Shown here in pieces: positions 1 through 8,769 of a DNA stretch of 64,000 nucleotides. This stretch comes from Melioribacter sp051488685 (lineage in GTDB: Bacteria > Bacteroidota > Ignavibacteria > Ignavibacteriales > Melioribacteraceae), in contig NZ_JBPSEH010000001.1 in assembly GCF_051488685.1 (NCBI RefSeq), positions 699,548 through 763,547 on the forward strand, in the 5' to 3' direction. The translations under genes were made by a program, and so were the position numbers. The notes under the pieces are model-generated. The model was not told the DNA's origin. It was given only the letters and a program-made list of their open reading frames with translations, and made no database searches. Numbering within the stretch: position 1 is the stretch's first letter; every line of letters begins with the position of its first letter.

Positions 1-582
1 GAATTTACAGACAAAATAGTGGGACATGAAAAATGCCGGGAAATGCAACAAAAATTCTACGGCAACAGCGATACTCCCCAAGCTTATGCGGATATTGTTT
101 TCGAAAATGAATGGACTGTCGACCTGGGAAAAGAAAAAATCCATGCAATTCATTTTAATCCAGCACATACCGCTGGCGACATCGCCGTTCGTTTTGTAAA
201 CTCGAATATTGTTCATATGGGCGACGTTGTATTTAACAATACTTACCCCTATATTGATTTTCCGGGAGGATCAAACCTTTACCAATGGATTGAATTTATT
301 AATAAAACTCTCGCATTGTACGACGACAATACAACTTTTATTTTCGGACACGCCAACAATGACGAAAATGTGATCGGTAAAAAAGAGAGCTTGCTTCAAA
401 TGAAAAATTATCTGACAACACTCCTTGATTTTGTAGATAATCAGATTAAAACAGGTAAATCGAAAGAAGAAATTATTAACGCAGAAGAAATACCAGGATT
501 TGCTTTCCTTAAAGAACGCTGGAATGGCGCGCGACGCATGAATCTTGAAAGCGCTTATGAAGAAATAATAAAAAGAAAATGA
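1..582 (+). CDS. MBL-fold metallo-hydrolase, 5'-truncated
   Basis: C-terminal part of a metallo-beta-lactamase-fold hydrolase. The reading frame is open to base 1, so the N-terminus, with the HxHxDH motif, lies outside the window. Visible metal-site elements are the HTAGD stretch, a later MGDVVF (the Asp ligand region) and an FGH near residue 115. An internal GTG at base 19 could be taken as a start, but it would remove half the fold and is not credible. The stop overlaps the next gene by four bases (ATGA), suggesting co-transcription. Substrate cannot be told from this part; relatives include lactonase-like and cyclase-type hydrolases. Confidence 0.8.
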   Translation, partial: EFTDKIVGHEKCREMQQKFYGNSDTPQAYADIVFENEWTVDLGKEKIHAIHFNPAHTAGDIAVRFVNSNIVHMGDVVFNNTYPYIDFPGGSNLYQWIEFINKTLALYDDNTTFIFGHANNDENVIGKKESLLQMKNYLTTLLDFVDNQIKTGKSKEEIINAEEIPGFAFLKERWNGARRMNLESAYEEIIKRK

Positions 583-1061
583 AAAGAATAATTCTATTTT
601 GTCTGATCATTACAACTTTTTTTACAGTGGCTTGTGAAGAGGAAAAAAAACAACCACCCGAAATTCCTTTATCCACTCTTTTGGCTGCAGACGATACTCT
701 AATTTTCAAGAACAAAAAGCTGATACTGAAAACCAGTATCTGGTACAATAAAATGCCTCCAATTCCAGAAGCCACTCCTAATTTTAATATTCTATTAACA
801 CTTCAAACTACGGACTCGAGTTTAATCGATTTCCCTGTTGATATAGTCGCTTACTACTTAATCCGGGATAATCAAGTGTTTGCTGGACTGACCAGCGAAG
901 AGATCTATCCGAATAATTTTCCTTATAAATATGAAAAAATTGGACGCGACGGTCCTCCCGACTGGGAATACGAATCAATAACTGTAGTTGCACTGGTAAC
1001 TTTAGAGGGGAAGCAATCTTTATTAAAAGCAAAAAATCAATTTATCGATGTGGCTTATTGA
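579..1061 (+). CDS. Predicted lipoprotein of unknown function
   Basis: 160 residues. It begins with a short basic start and hydrophobic stretch ending in a lipobox (TVAC, Cys19), followed by a charged EEEKK segment, so it should be lipidated and anchored in the envelope. The remainder looks like a small beta-rich domain with no motif I recognise. It is translationally coupled to the MBL hydrolase through an ATGA overlap, which hints at a shared role, but I cannot name one. Its end lies four bases from the convergent histidine kinase gene. Confidence 0.7.
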   Translation: MKRIILFCLIITTFFTVACEEEKKQPPEIPLSTLLAADDTLIFKNKKLILKTSIWYNKMPPIPEATPNFNILLTLQTTDSSLIDFPVDIVAYYLIRDNQVFAGLTSEEIYPNNFPYKYEKIGRDGPPDWEYESITVVALVTLEGKQSLLKAKNQFIDVAY

Positions 1062-1064
1062 GAA

Positions 1065-3386
1065 CTAAGTTGAATCAATATTAAAATCTCTTCTATTAAA
1101 GACAACGCGGAAAATTGAGCCTTTATTCTTTTTACTTTTTAGCGTAATTATAGCTCCATTAATGTTACAATAATTTTTAACGAGTGCAAGACCGAGCCCA
1201 TTGCCTTCATATTTTCTTGAATATCCAATTTCCTCCTGCATAAAAGGTTTGAAAAGCTCCCTCTGGAATTCATCAGACATTCCAATTCCAGTATCCGCCA
1301 CATCTACAAACAGTTGATTCCTTTTATTTCTATCAATGATAATTTTTACACTCCCTTTTTCGGTATATTTAATTGCATTGTCGATCAAATTCGCAAATAT
1401 CTGAACAACACTATATTCATCACCAAGAATTTTTGTGTCATCAGTTTTTTTCTTAAGCTCAAAATTGAGATTTTTTACACTGGCAAAGTTCTGATACTCG
1501 TTATAAAGCAATAAAAGTCTTTCATAAAGGTCAAATTCCTTAAATAACGGTTGGTATGATTTTGTTTGCAACTCAGCCATATTAAGAATTAAATCGATCG
1601 TGCGTATCAACCGTTGACTGGAAATTTCGATGCCGTTAAAATACTCATTTGATTCGTTCGTTTTTTCGGGAAGATTTTCTACAATAAAGTCTTTTATCAA
1701 CGAAACATAACCCAGTATTCGATTTAACGGCGAGCGTATTTCGTGCGATATTTGCGCAAGAAATGCAGATTTAAGCTTTTCAGAGTGCTCCGCCTTTTCC
1801 TTAGCAATTAATAATTGGTTTTCATATTGCTTTCTTTCAACTATTGCTTTTGTTATCGACAAAATATGCGGTTCGTTCTTCAGATAAATTATTTTAGCCG
1901 ACATAAGAGCCGGGATTAACGTTCCATCTTTTGCTCTGAATAACGACTCAAGATTTTCAACAATTCCATTCTTCATTAGACCTGCGATCAATTTATCCCT
2001 GTCCTCTGGTATTGCCCAGATATTTATCTCAGACGAAAGTTTACCAATAACATCTTTTTCTGTATAACCCGTCAAGCGAGTAAACCCTTCGTTAATTTCA
2101 ACATACTCGCCATTTAGTTTATTAATGTTCACTGCATCGGGACTGGTATAAAATGCTGCTTTAAATTTCGTTTCGTTTGCTTCGGCTTTCTCTTTGGCTT
2201 CAATTATTTCTTTCTCATATTTCTTCCTGTCACTTATATCTCTTACAATGTCGGAATGAATAATTTCACCATTATATTCAAATGATGTAACCGATATTTC
2301 TACTGGAATAATAGTTCCATCTCTGGTTTTGTGCTCTGTTTCAAACGTATAACTCCTTCTTTCAATTGACTTTTCCCAGTGTTGCTCCCAGTTTTCTTTT
2401 TTAACATGCGGATCGATATCAAAAACTGTTTTGGAAAGCAATTCTTTTTTTGTATAACCGAGTTCTTTACAGGCAGACTTGTTTGCATAGATTATTTGTC
2501 CCTTTGAATTAACCCAGAAAATTGGGTCGTGCGCATATTCAATCGTTTTCTCAATTGCTCTTAATTTTTCTTCTTTCTGTTTGCGTATGGTTATATCCGT
2601 ATTTGCAAAAACACATGTTTCAATTTTACCATCGTGTGTTAATTTAGGATAAATTCTGGCAATGGTTATAATTTCCTTACCATTCCTGTCTTTGTATTTG
2701 ATTTCAACATCTTTAAACTTTTTGCCTTTATATATTTCATCGACCAACTTCTTCACATAATCATTTTCATATTTCTTACGTTTTATAATTATTGGGGAGC
2801 TGATAAAATTCGATACTTTTTTTGAATCTAATTTTTCGAGATTACCAAAGACTTTTTCGGCAGCAGCATTGAGATAAACAAAGTTCAAATTCCTATCGAC
2901 AGTAAAAATAATATTAGGTGAATTGTCGACGGCACTTTTGAATTGAAACTCGACCTTCTTTGATCTTTCTTTCTCTTCAATCATCTCTGAAATATCGTAC
3001 AAAATTCCATTAACTACATGGTGATTATCTATCTTCGTTAATTTTGCAATGTCTCTAATCCATCGGATCGAACCATTTTTGTGTAATATTCGATAAATTA
3101 GATTAGCCGTATGATTCTTCTTTTTGAACAATTGTTCTCTTTTTTTCTTGAATAGTTTTATATCCTGTTTATAAATTATTTCACTCCATTTTAATTTGCC
3201 GGATATAAAATTCTTAGCAGGATATCCGGAGACTCTCATTGCTTCGCCTTCTAAATAAATAAAACGATTTTCTGTCAAATCGAACTGATACAAAATTCCA
3301 TCGAGTCTTTTCGTCATAAGACGAACGACAATTTCTTTATTGGTCAGCTTCGTTTTTATTTTCCCTATGTTATCCGACTTTTTCAA
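1065..3386 (-). CDS. Multi-PAS sensor histidine kinase (cytoplasmic)
   Basis: 773-residue histidine kinase. About four PAS/PAC repeats fill residues 25-525, the PAC segments carrying phrases such as IRDISDRKKYEKE. A HisKA dimerisation helix with the phospho-accepting His548 (SHEIRSPLNR) follows, then a HATPase_c domain with N-box (NLIDNAIKY), G1 (DTGIGM) and G2 (GNGLGLAL) motifs. No transmembrane segment or signal peptide is visible, so it should sense an intracellular cue such as redox state, oxygen or a ligand bound by PAS. No response regulator is adjacent, making it an orphan kinase. Ligand and partner are unknown. Confidence 0.92.
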   Translation of the reverse strand: MKKSDNIGKIKTKLTNKEIVVRLMTKRLDGILYQFDLTENRFIYLEGEAMRVSGYPAKNFISGKLKWSEIIYKQDIKLFKKKREQLFKKKNHTANLIYRILHKNGSIRWIRDIAKLTKIDNHHVVNGILYDISEMIEEKERSKKVEFQFKSAVDNSPNIIFTVDRNLNFVYLNAAAEKVFGNLEKLDSKKVSNFISSPIIIKRKKYENDYVKKLVDEIYKGKKFKDVEIKYKDRNGKEIITIARIYPKLTHDGKIETCVFANTDITIRKQKEEKLRAIEKTIEYAHDPIFWVNSKGQIIYANKSACKELGYTKKELLSKTVFDIDPHVKKENWEQHWEKSIERRSYTFETEHKTRDGTIIPVEISVTSFEYNGEIIHSDIVRDISDRKKYEKEIIEAKEKAEANETKFKAAFYTSPDAVNINKLNGEYVEINEGFTRLTGYTEKDVIGKLSSEINIWAIPEDRDKLIAGLMKNGIVENLESLFRAKDGTLIPALMSAKIIYLKNEPHILSITKAIVERKQYENQLLIAKEKAEHSEKLKSAFLAQISHEIRSPLNRILGYVSLIKDFIVENLPEKTNESNEYFNGIEISSQRLIRTIDLILNMAELQTKSYQPLFKEFDLYERLLLLYNEYQNFASVKNLNFELKKKTDDTKILGDEYSVVQIFANLIDNAIKYTEKGSVKIIIDRNKRNQLFVDVADTGIGMSDEFQRELFKPFMQEEIGYSRKYEGNGLGLALVKNYCNINGAIITLKSKKNKGSIFRVVFNRRDFNIDST

Positions 3387-3522
3387 TATTAATATTTAAT
3401 TTTCTCTAATTATTATCGGACGCATTGAATTTAACTTAAATTAATACAAAAATCATTATTGCTAATTACGAATAATAAATTTAATTTGAAGTGAGGTAAT
3501 CCATTCAAAAATATGAGGGGCG

Positions 3523-4302
3523 ATGAAAAGGTTATTGTATTTATGTTTATTTCTTCTAATTTCATGTTCAGAAAGCTCTGATATTGTAGCTCCAGTTCTT
3601 TACAACGTAGAAAAATCAAGCACAGCTACAATAAAATTAGGAATCAAAAATTATGCATATATCAACAACGAACTAAAAATCCTTTTTCTTGAGGTACCGT
3701 CTGATTCAAGATGCCCAATTGGAGTAGAGTGCTTCTGGGAAGGAAATGCAGTCGTTCGTTTAAGAATTGTGTTGGGTTCAGAAAAAAGGACTGTCGACCT
3801 TAATACTTTCAGGTCGTTCGGATATTCTTATTCGATTGGAAATTATTTAATACGACTCAAATCGTTGTCCCCTTATCCGGTCTATCCTGACTCGATTAAT
3901 CCAGAAGAGTATGTAGTCGAACTTGAGATACTTAATTCTCCTAATCCAATTCAAATTGAAAGCATAAAAGAACTCGAATTATATAAGAAAGATCCTTACG
4001 TTATTAACAAGATGGAATTATTGGACGATAAATTAATCCTTCAAGTATCATACAGTGGCGGGTGTAGAAAGCATGAATTTTACACTCTTTGGTATTATCC
4101 ACCATGGTCTTCCGTATCAGATGTAAATCTTTATTTAATGCATGACAACAATGGCGATATGTGCGAGGCGTATTTAAGTGATACCGTATTCATCGATTTA
4201 GGACCCATAAAACAATATTTTCAAAGTATGAATATCGATGGTGTAGCTCTACACGTTCATAACAATCTGGAATTATATGATTCGATCAGGTACAATTTTT
4301 AA
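3523..4302 (+). CDS. Predicted lipoprotein with DSRCP...C motif
   Basis: 259 residues with a lipoprotein signal (hydrophobic LYLCLFLLISC, lipobox Cys15). Residues 55-85 carry a Cys-containing pattern (DSRCPIGVECFWEGNA) that I know from small Bacteroidota lipoproteins of unknown function. A second half contains further Cys residues (GGCRKHEF, DMCEAY) that may form disulfides in the periplasm. A GAGGGG purine run sits just before the ATG, unusually close for a ribosome-binding site. The gene converges on trmB with a four-base overlap. No function can be assigned. Confidence 0.7.
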   Translation: MKRLLYLCLFLLISCSESSDIVAPVLYNVEKSSTATIKLGIKNYAYINNELKILFLEVPSDSRCPIGVECFWEGNAVVRLRIVLGSEKRTVDLNTFRSFGYSYSIGNYLIRLKSLSPYPVYPDSINPEEYVVELEILNSPNPIQIESIKELELYKKDPYVINKMELLDDKLILQVSYSGGCRKHEFYTLWYYPPWSSVSDVNLYLMHDNNGDMCEAYLSDTVFIDLGPIKQYFQSMNIDGVALHVHNNLELYDSIRYNF

Positions 4303-4943
4303 TCGAGAGTAAAACGGACGAGTTTTATTTTCTTCCCATCTGCGATGTGCTGATTTTCATATTTTGTGCGGATTTTTTCTTCTTCACTCAGATTTTCTTC
4401 CGAATAGAGGTCTTTAAGAGCTTTGATCAACTTAAGATTTTCCTCTTCAACAACAGAAAGCGTATATTCGTAAAGAGTGTCGTCATCGGTCTTTAAACTG
4501 ATAACGGCACCTGGAGTCATAATTTTTTTATAAACTTCAAGAAAGCGCGGATGTGTAAGCCTTTTTTTCATACTGCTGCGACGGGGATACGGGTCGGGAA
4601 ATGTAATCCAGATTTCTTCGGCTTTCATTGTTTTGAATACTTCGTCGAGGCGTTCAATGTAGGAAATTAAAAAGGCTGCGTTTTTAATTCCTTTATCATC
4701 GGCATTTTTAGATGCATTCCAGATACGAGCCGCTTTCCTGTCAATTCCGATAAAATACCTGTCGGGATAAAGTTGCGCCAGATTAATTGAATAATCCGCC
4801 TGTCCGCAGCCGAGTTCCAGCGTTACTTTTTCGGTATTATTCAGGTAACTCCTCAGCTTTTCCTCTACGTTTTCCGATTTAGCATCGAACACATTTTCAA
4901 ACGTTCTAACTTCGAGTAATTTTCTTAATTTTCTTCTCGGCAT
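4299..4943 (-). CDS. trmB: tRNA (guanine-N7-)-methyltransferase TrmB
   Basis: SAM-dependent methyltransferase that makes m7G46 in the variable loop of tRNAs. Reading from the ATG gives 214 residues; a TTG two codons upstream is less likely. The SAM-binding motif ELGCG is at residues 43-47, with the second-strand acid in GIDRKA, and the family signature FPDPYP is at 115-120, followed by the basic RRSSMKKRL that contacts tRNA. Length and motifs fit bacterial TrmB. It ends convergently against the preceding lipoprotein gene. Confidence 0.93.
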   Translation of the reverse strand: MPRRKLRKLLEVRTFENVFDAKSENVEEKLRSYLNNTEKVTLELGCGQADYSINLAQLYPDRYFIGIDRKAARIWNASKNADDKGIKNAAFLISYIERLDEVFKTMKAEEIWITFPDPYPRRSSMKKRLTHPRFLEVYKKIMTPGAVISLKTDDDTLYEYTLSVVEEENLKLIKALKDLYSEENLSEEEKIRTKYENQHIADGKKIKLVRFTLD

Positions 4944-5067
4944 AAGCAAATTCTTTTTTGAAAAATAAAATTAAACATTTCGAAAGAAATTCTTATTGAA
5001 ATTTCTTCTAAAAAAATTACTATTTTTAATTATCCTCATCCGAAAAAGAAAAAAAGGGGGTACTTAA

Positions 5068-5709
5068 ATGTGTTATGGTTTCGAGACTAAAATAGAAGCG
5101 GCTATTCTGATAAGAAAACTTCTCGAAAAAAAATATAACGTCGAGGCAAAAGAACTCGACGAATCGTTTAAGAAAATAAACATCCGACCAAACGATAAAA
5201 TTCTATGTGTTTATAAAGAGGGTAATAAACTCCAGATAAGCCTGATTAAATGGGGAATTAAATTCGGTAAGGATAAACCGAATATTGTCAATTCGAGGAG
5301 CGAAACAATTAAAGAAAAAAAATTCTGGAATGACCTGTTTACAAATAATCGATGCCTTGTACCGATGACAAGTTTTTATGAATGGATCGAGGTAGACGGC
5401 AAAAAAGTTCAGCATAAAATTTATATTTATAACGAAGAGTATTTTTTTGTGCCTGGAATAATGTATAAAGACAAAGACAACAATCTTTCTGTATCAATTA
5501 TTACAACGACGCCGAATAAATTTATAGAACCTTTTCACAACCGTATGCCAGTATTGCTGGAACTCGACGAAGCATTACAATTTATAGACGAGTCTGCAAT
5601 CGAATCATTAAAAAGACTCAGACCTTATCCTCACTCAATTAAAATGAGAAAAGAAGTGGCCGTTTTGCCGATACGAAAAAAGAAAGTAAGCGAGGTAAAA
5701 AAAGACTAA
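5068..5709 (+). CDS. SRAP-family protein (YedK/HMCES-like)
   Basis: 213-residue SOS-response-associated peptidase family protein, which shields abasic sites in single-stranded DNA by forming a thiazolidine link through Cys2. Cys2 follows the initiator Met directly (MCYGFE), as needed after Met removal. The other conserved positions are present: Asn in NSRSE, Glu in FYEW, and His in FHNRMP. A GGGGG purine run ahead of the ATG supports the start. It stands alone, just upstream of prfA. No LexA box was identified. Confidence 0.88.
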   Translation: MCYGFETKIEAAILIRKLLEKKYNVEAKELDESFKKINIRPNDKILCVYKEGNKLQISLIKWGIKFGKDKPNIVNSRSETIKEKKFWNDLFTNNRCLVPMTSFYEWIEVDGKKVQHKIYIYNEEYFFVPGIMYKDKDNNLSVSIITTTPNKFIEPFHNRMPVLLELDEALQFIDESAIESLKRLRPYPHSIKMRKEVAVLPIRKKKVSEVKKD

Positions 5710-5744
5710 ACTTAGTATATTTGAAATCGAATTTCGAGGATATA

Positions 5745-6830
5745 ATGGAAATTTACGACAAATTAAAATCAATACGGGAAAAGTTTGAAGAAATTAACAC
5801 CAAACTTACCGATCCCGAGGTGTTATCGGACCAGAAGAGGGTTATTTCCCTTAGTAAGGAACGCAGAGACCTGGAAGAAATTGTAGCCGCTTTCAGCGAA
5901 TACGAAAAAGTACTCAAAGAAATCAACGGCAACAAAGAGATAATAGAAACTTCATCCGATAAAGAATTAGTAGAAATTGCCGAAATCGAATTAAAGGATT
6001 TGAACAAGAAACTTGAAGAGCTCGAAGAGAAGATAAAATTATTGCTCATTCCGAAAGACCCGAACGACGACAAAGATGTAATTGTTGAAATACGAGCAGG
6101 AACAGGCGGCGAAGAAGCAGGATTATTTGCCGCCGATTTGTATCGGATGTATTCGAGATATGCCGAAAAGCGCGGCTGGCACAAGGAACTGATTGATATC
6201 AACGATACAGGTCTGGGCGGTATAAAAGAAGTTGTCTTTTCGCTCTCTGGTACAAACGTTTACGGAGACATGAAATTCGAAAGTGGTGTTCATCGTGTTC
6301 AACGAGTGCCGGAAACTGAAGCCAGCGGCAGAATTCATACATCCGCCGCATCTGTAGTCGTTCTGCCAGAAGTTGAAGATGTCGACGTTGAAATCGACCC
6401 AAATGATTTACGCATCGACGTCTACAGAAGTGGTGGGGCCGGTGGCCAAAATGTAAATAAAGTGGAAACCGCTATCCGTATTACACACCTGCCTACAGGA
6501 CTTGTAGTTCAATGTCAGGACGAACGTTCGCAGCTCAAAAATCGACAAAAGGCAATGAAAGTATTAAAAGCTCGCCTTTACGATATGAAAATGCAAGAAC
6601 AGATGTCCGAAATTTCTGCACAACGTAAATTGATGGTACGCAAAGGCGATCGGAGCGACAAAATTAGAACTTACAACTTTCCTCAAAATAGAGTTACCGA
6701 CCACCGCATTGGTCTGACACTTTATAATCTCGATTCAATTATGGAAGGTGAACTCGACGAGTTGATTGAAAAACTTAAGATTGCCGACCGCACAGAAAAA
6801 TTGAACATGGCTGGTAGTAGTCGTGACTAA
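5745..6830 (+). CDS. prfA: Peptide chain release factor 1
   Basis: Class I release factor recognising UAA and UAG. The GGQ motif that triggers peptidyl-tRNA hydrolysis is at residues 233-235 (GGAGGQNVNKVE), and the anticodon-like P-x-T triplet of RF1 is PET at 189-191, which separates it from RF2 (SPF). A TTG 24 bases upstream would lengthen the N-terminus, but the ATG at 5745 has a CGAGGA ribosome-binding site at suitable spacing and gives the usual 361 residues. No RF2-style frameshift signal is present. It overlaps the downstream zinc-ribbon gene. Confidence 0.95.
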   Translation: MEIYDKLKSIREKFEEINTKLTDPEVLSDQKRVISLSKERRDLEEIVAAFSEYEKVLKEINGNKEIIETSSDKELVEIAEIELKDLNKKLEELEEKIKLLLIPKDPNDDKDVIVEIRAGTGGEEAGLFAADLYRMYSRYAEKRGWHKELIDINDTGLGGIKEVVFSLSGTNVYGDMKFESGVHRVQRVPETEASGRIHTSAASVVVLPEVEDVDVEIDPNDLRIDVYRSGGAGGQNVNKVETAIRITHLPTGLVVQCQDERSQLKNRQKAMKVLKARLYDMKMQEQMSEISAQRKLMVRKGDRSDKIRTYNFPQNRVTDHRIGLTLYNLDSIMEGELDELIEKLKIADRTEKLNMAGSSRD

Positions 6831-7017
6831 AAAGAAAAAAGAAGATGAACGGTATAATCCTCGATGTCCTTTTTGCAATTCAAACGCTACTTTGATTCTA
6901 AACCCCCCAAAATATAACCATCCCGACAACGAGTGGCTCTGCCTTCTTTGCGGTAGAATTTTTACAGAGAATAAAAAGAAGAATCCAGACTTGTATAATT
7001 CTTCCAGGGAAAACTAA
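6823..7017 (+). CDS. Small zinc-ribbon protein
   Basis: 64-residue protein starting at a GTG inside the end of prfA. It has two CxxC knuckles, Cys15/Cys18 and Cys40/Cys43, spaced as in a classical zinc ribbon, with charged lysine-rich ends. The overlap with prfA implies translational coupling. Such small ribbons can bind RNA or proteins, but nothing here fixes a role. The knuckles argue that it is a real gene even though it is short. Confidence 0.55.
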   Translation: MTKKKKEDERYNPRCPFCNSNATLILNPPKYNHPDNEWLCLLCGRIFTENKKKNPDLYNSSREN

Positions 7018-7054
7018 TTGCCATTTCCGGTATAGCCGTAATTTCAATTCATAG

Positions 7055-7098
7055 AAAGCTACTCATCGTATTTCCGATAAAAAATTAATAGTAGCTTT
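7055..7098 (+). terminator. Possible terminator hairpin after the prfA operon
   Basis: Inverted repeat AAAGCTACT (7055-7063) / AGTAGCTTT (7090-7098) with a long 26-base loop, followed by GAAAAGTTTTT. The stem is nine pairs but the loop is long, so this is a weak call. It separates the prfA group from the next operon, whose AT-rich 7100-7231 stretch probably contains the promoter. Confidence 0.3.
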
Positions 7099-7231
7099 GA
7101 AAAGTTTTTAGAACACCTCCTTTACAATAATTTTAGATTACAACTTATTTAAAATTTATATCTAACATATAAAGTTTATTTGTTGATTGTTTATTAATCT
7201 ACTATTTTTATACATAAAACAGATTACTTTT

Positions 7232-7705
7232 ATGTATACAATCGAGTATTTAAAGAAGAAACTACATACAAACGGCAATATTAAACTTACAGAAGTTCGT
7301 TTAACAAAAAGATTGATAAATAAAGAAGAATACGACCCACTGTTAATTTATAATTTTGGTTCTGTCTGGTCGATTCCCGACGCAAAAATAAAATTTGGTA
7401 ACGAGAGGCGTAATATAAAAGACGCAAACAGGCCGGTCGTTTTGTTATCAAAAGTAAATCAATTTAACGCAAAGAGTGAAATTGAAGTAGCACCTGGCAC
7501 TTCATTATACCACAGACCATCAGAAACAATTTTAGTAGCAAAGGTGCCTCCAGAAAGATTAAGAAACACCACTTACTTCCTTTTACATCATAGACAAACT
7601 ATCTCAATAAGATCGCTACGCAAAAAACTTCCCGATTTAAGTTACTCATTAATAAATGAACTAAAAAAAATACTCGATAAAACAAATGCAACTAATGAAG
7701 GATAA
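7232..7705 (+). CDS. PemK/MazF-like small protein (tentative)
   Basis: 157 residues from the ATG at 7232; an in-frame TTG at 7187 would add a hydrophobic tail and is less likely. The middle resembles the PemK/MazF beta-barrel pattern: RPVVLLS at 67-73, followed after a gap by VAPGTS at 86-91, like the strand and loop of MazF that read RPVLVLS and VAPxTS. This resemblance is weak and based on motif shape only. It opens a four-gene operon, overlapping the sigma-like gene by 20 bases. In the known CRISPR Calp system the Lon substrate CalpT has a MazF-like part, so context raises interest. It could instead be an unrelated SH3-like protein. Confidence 0.5.
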   Translation: MYTIEYLKKKLHTNGNIKLTEVRLTKRLINKEEYDPLLIYNFGSVWSIPDAKIKFGNERRNIKDANRPVVLLSKVNQFNAKSEIEVAPGTSLYHRPSETILVAKVPPERLRNTTYFLLHHRQTISIRSLRKKLPDLSYSLINELKKILDKTNATNEG

Positions 7706-8750
7706 TATAACCGACATAATTCGAAAAATAATATCAGAAGATTACAATCATACTGATATTATTGAACTCGACAATCAGATTAATAATATGCTTCATAAGT
7801 GGATAAAAGACACTAATAAATTTATTGAAGCTGAATTAATACAAGATTTCAAGCAAAATGTAATGCAGTCCCTGTGGGAATCCTTTTCAAAAAACGAAAT
7901 CTGGAAAGAAAAAATCGTGCCCTCTGAAGACAATGATAAGATTATGATTTCGTATGTCTATTCAATTATTAGAACTTGCTATAGAGAATCGATCGATAAA
8001 TCCAGTTTTAAAGACGTCATCAATCTCCGCTCTTCTGTCATAAAAGCCTTAGAGACACTGGTAGAGAAAAAACTAATCATCAAAGAAAATAAATTCAACG
8101 AATTTTATTATTCCGTGAATAATAAAAAAGAAAAAAAGATTTACGACGGAGAAGTCGAATTCAACCGCCTCTTCATTGTAAGACAAAATAGCTCAAATGG
8201 CTTAGGTAAAATTAGTTCTCAGGCAGTTTATGAGGCAGTTTGGGAGATTCTAAAAAATTTAGAAAATTATTATTTGTCCCTCTCTCTTATCATTGAAATC
8301 ATAAAGAATAACAGCGACGTTAACAGTTTTAAGTTACTGCCGCTGGAAAATACAACTGATAATATGGATGAAAATATGAATGTTTTAGCTGAAGATCGTT
8401 TAATAGTAGAAAACGATGCTATTTCAATTACTACTGATGCGAACAAGTTTATTGATTACTGCAATGCTAAATTGAATTACTATCTCTCAAATAAACAAAA
8501 AGCTGATTACTATAAAATCTGTTTTTATCTCTATTTTAAATCCGGATTTACTTATTCAGAAATTCGCGATTTCTTAGAATTAAAATTCAATAAAAACATT
8601 TCGATTCAGACCGTAAAAAATTATATTTCCGATTTTTTTAACATACTCGATTTTAAGAAAGACTATAACATTGACGACAAAGAGCTTATGGAATTAATTG
8701 ATGCATATATGAGCCACATCGCAAATGAATTTAATCTTATAGAAGAATAA
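7686..8750 (+). CDS. Sigma-70-like factor (predicted)
   Basis: 354 residues. Residues 25-105 follow the sigma region 2 pattern: an acidic AELIQDFKQNVMQSLWE helix, then KIMISYVYSIIRTCYRESID, comparable to the DLIQEVFLKLWE and wL..I.rN segments of ECF factors. Residues 260-320 look like region 4, with a helix-turn-helix around FTYSEIRDFLE and ISIQTVKNYISDFF. A spacer domain of about 150 residues lies between, longer than in typical ECF factors. It overlaps the gene before it and sits 19 bases from the one after. A role as a transcription factor released by signalling is inference from context. Confidence 0.55.
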   Translation: MQLMKDNITDIIRKIISEDYNHTDIIELDNQINNMLHKWIKDTNKFIEAELIQDFKQNVMQSLWESFSKNEIWKEKIVPSEDNDKIMISYVYSIIRTCYRESIDKSSFKDVINLRSSVIKALETLVEKKLIIKENKFNEFYYSVNNKKEKKIYDGEVEFNRLFIVRQNSSNGLGKISSQAVYEAVWEILKNLENYYLSLSLIIEIIKNNSDVNSFKLLPLENTTDNMDENMNVLAEDRLIVENDAISITTDANKFIDYCNAKLNYYLSNKQKADYYKICFYLYFKSGFTYSEIRDFLELKFNKNISIQTVKNYISDFFNILDFKKDYNIDDKELMELIDAYMSHIANEFNLIEE

Positions 8751-8769
8751 AATTGATGCAGGAATAAAT

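Noticed and set aside
579..775. Minus-strand frames in the lipoprotein and other gene regions
   Set aside because: They are shadows of well-supported genes on the other strand.
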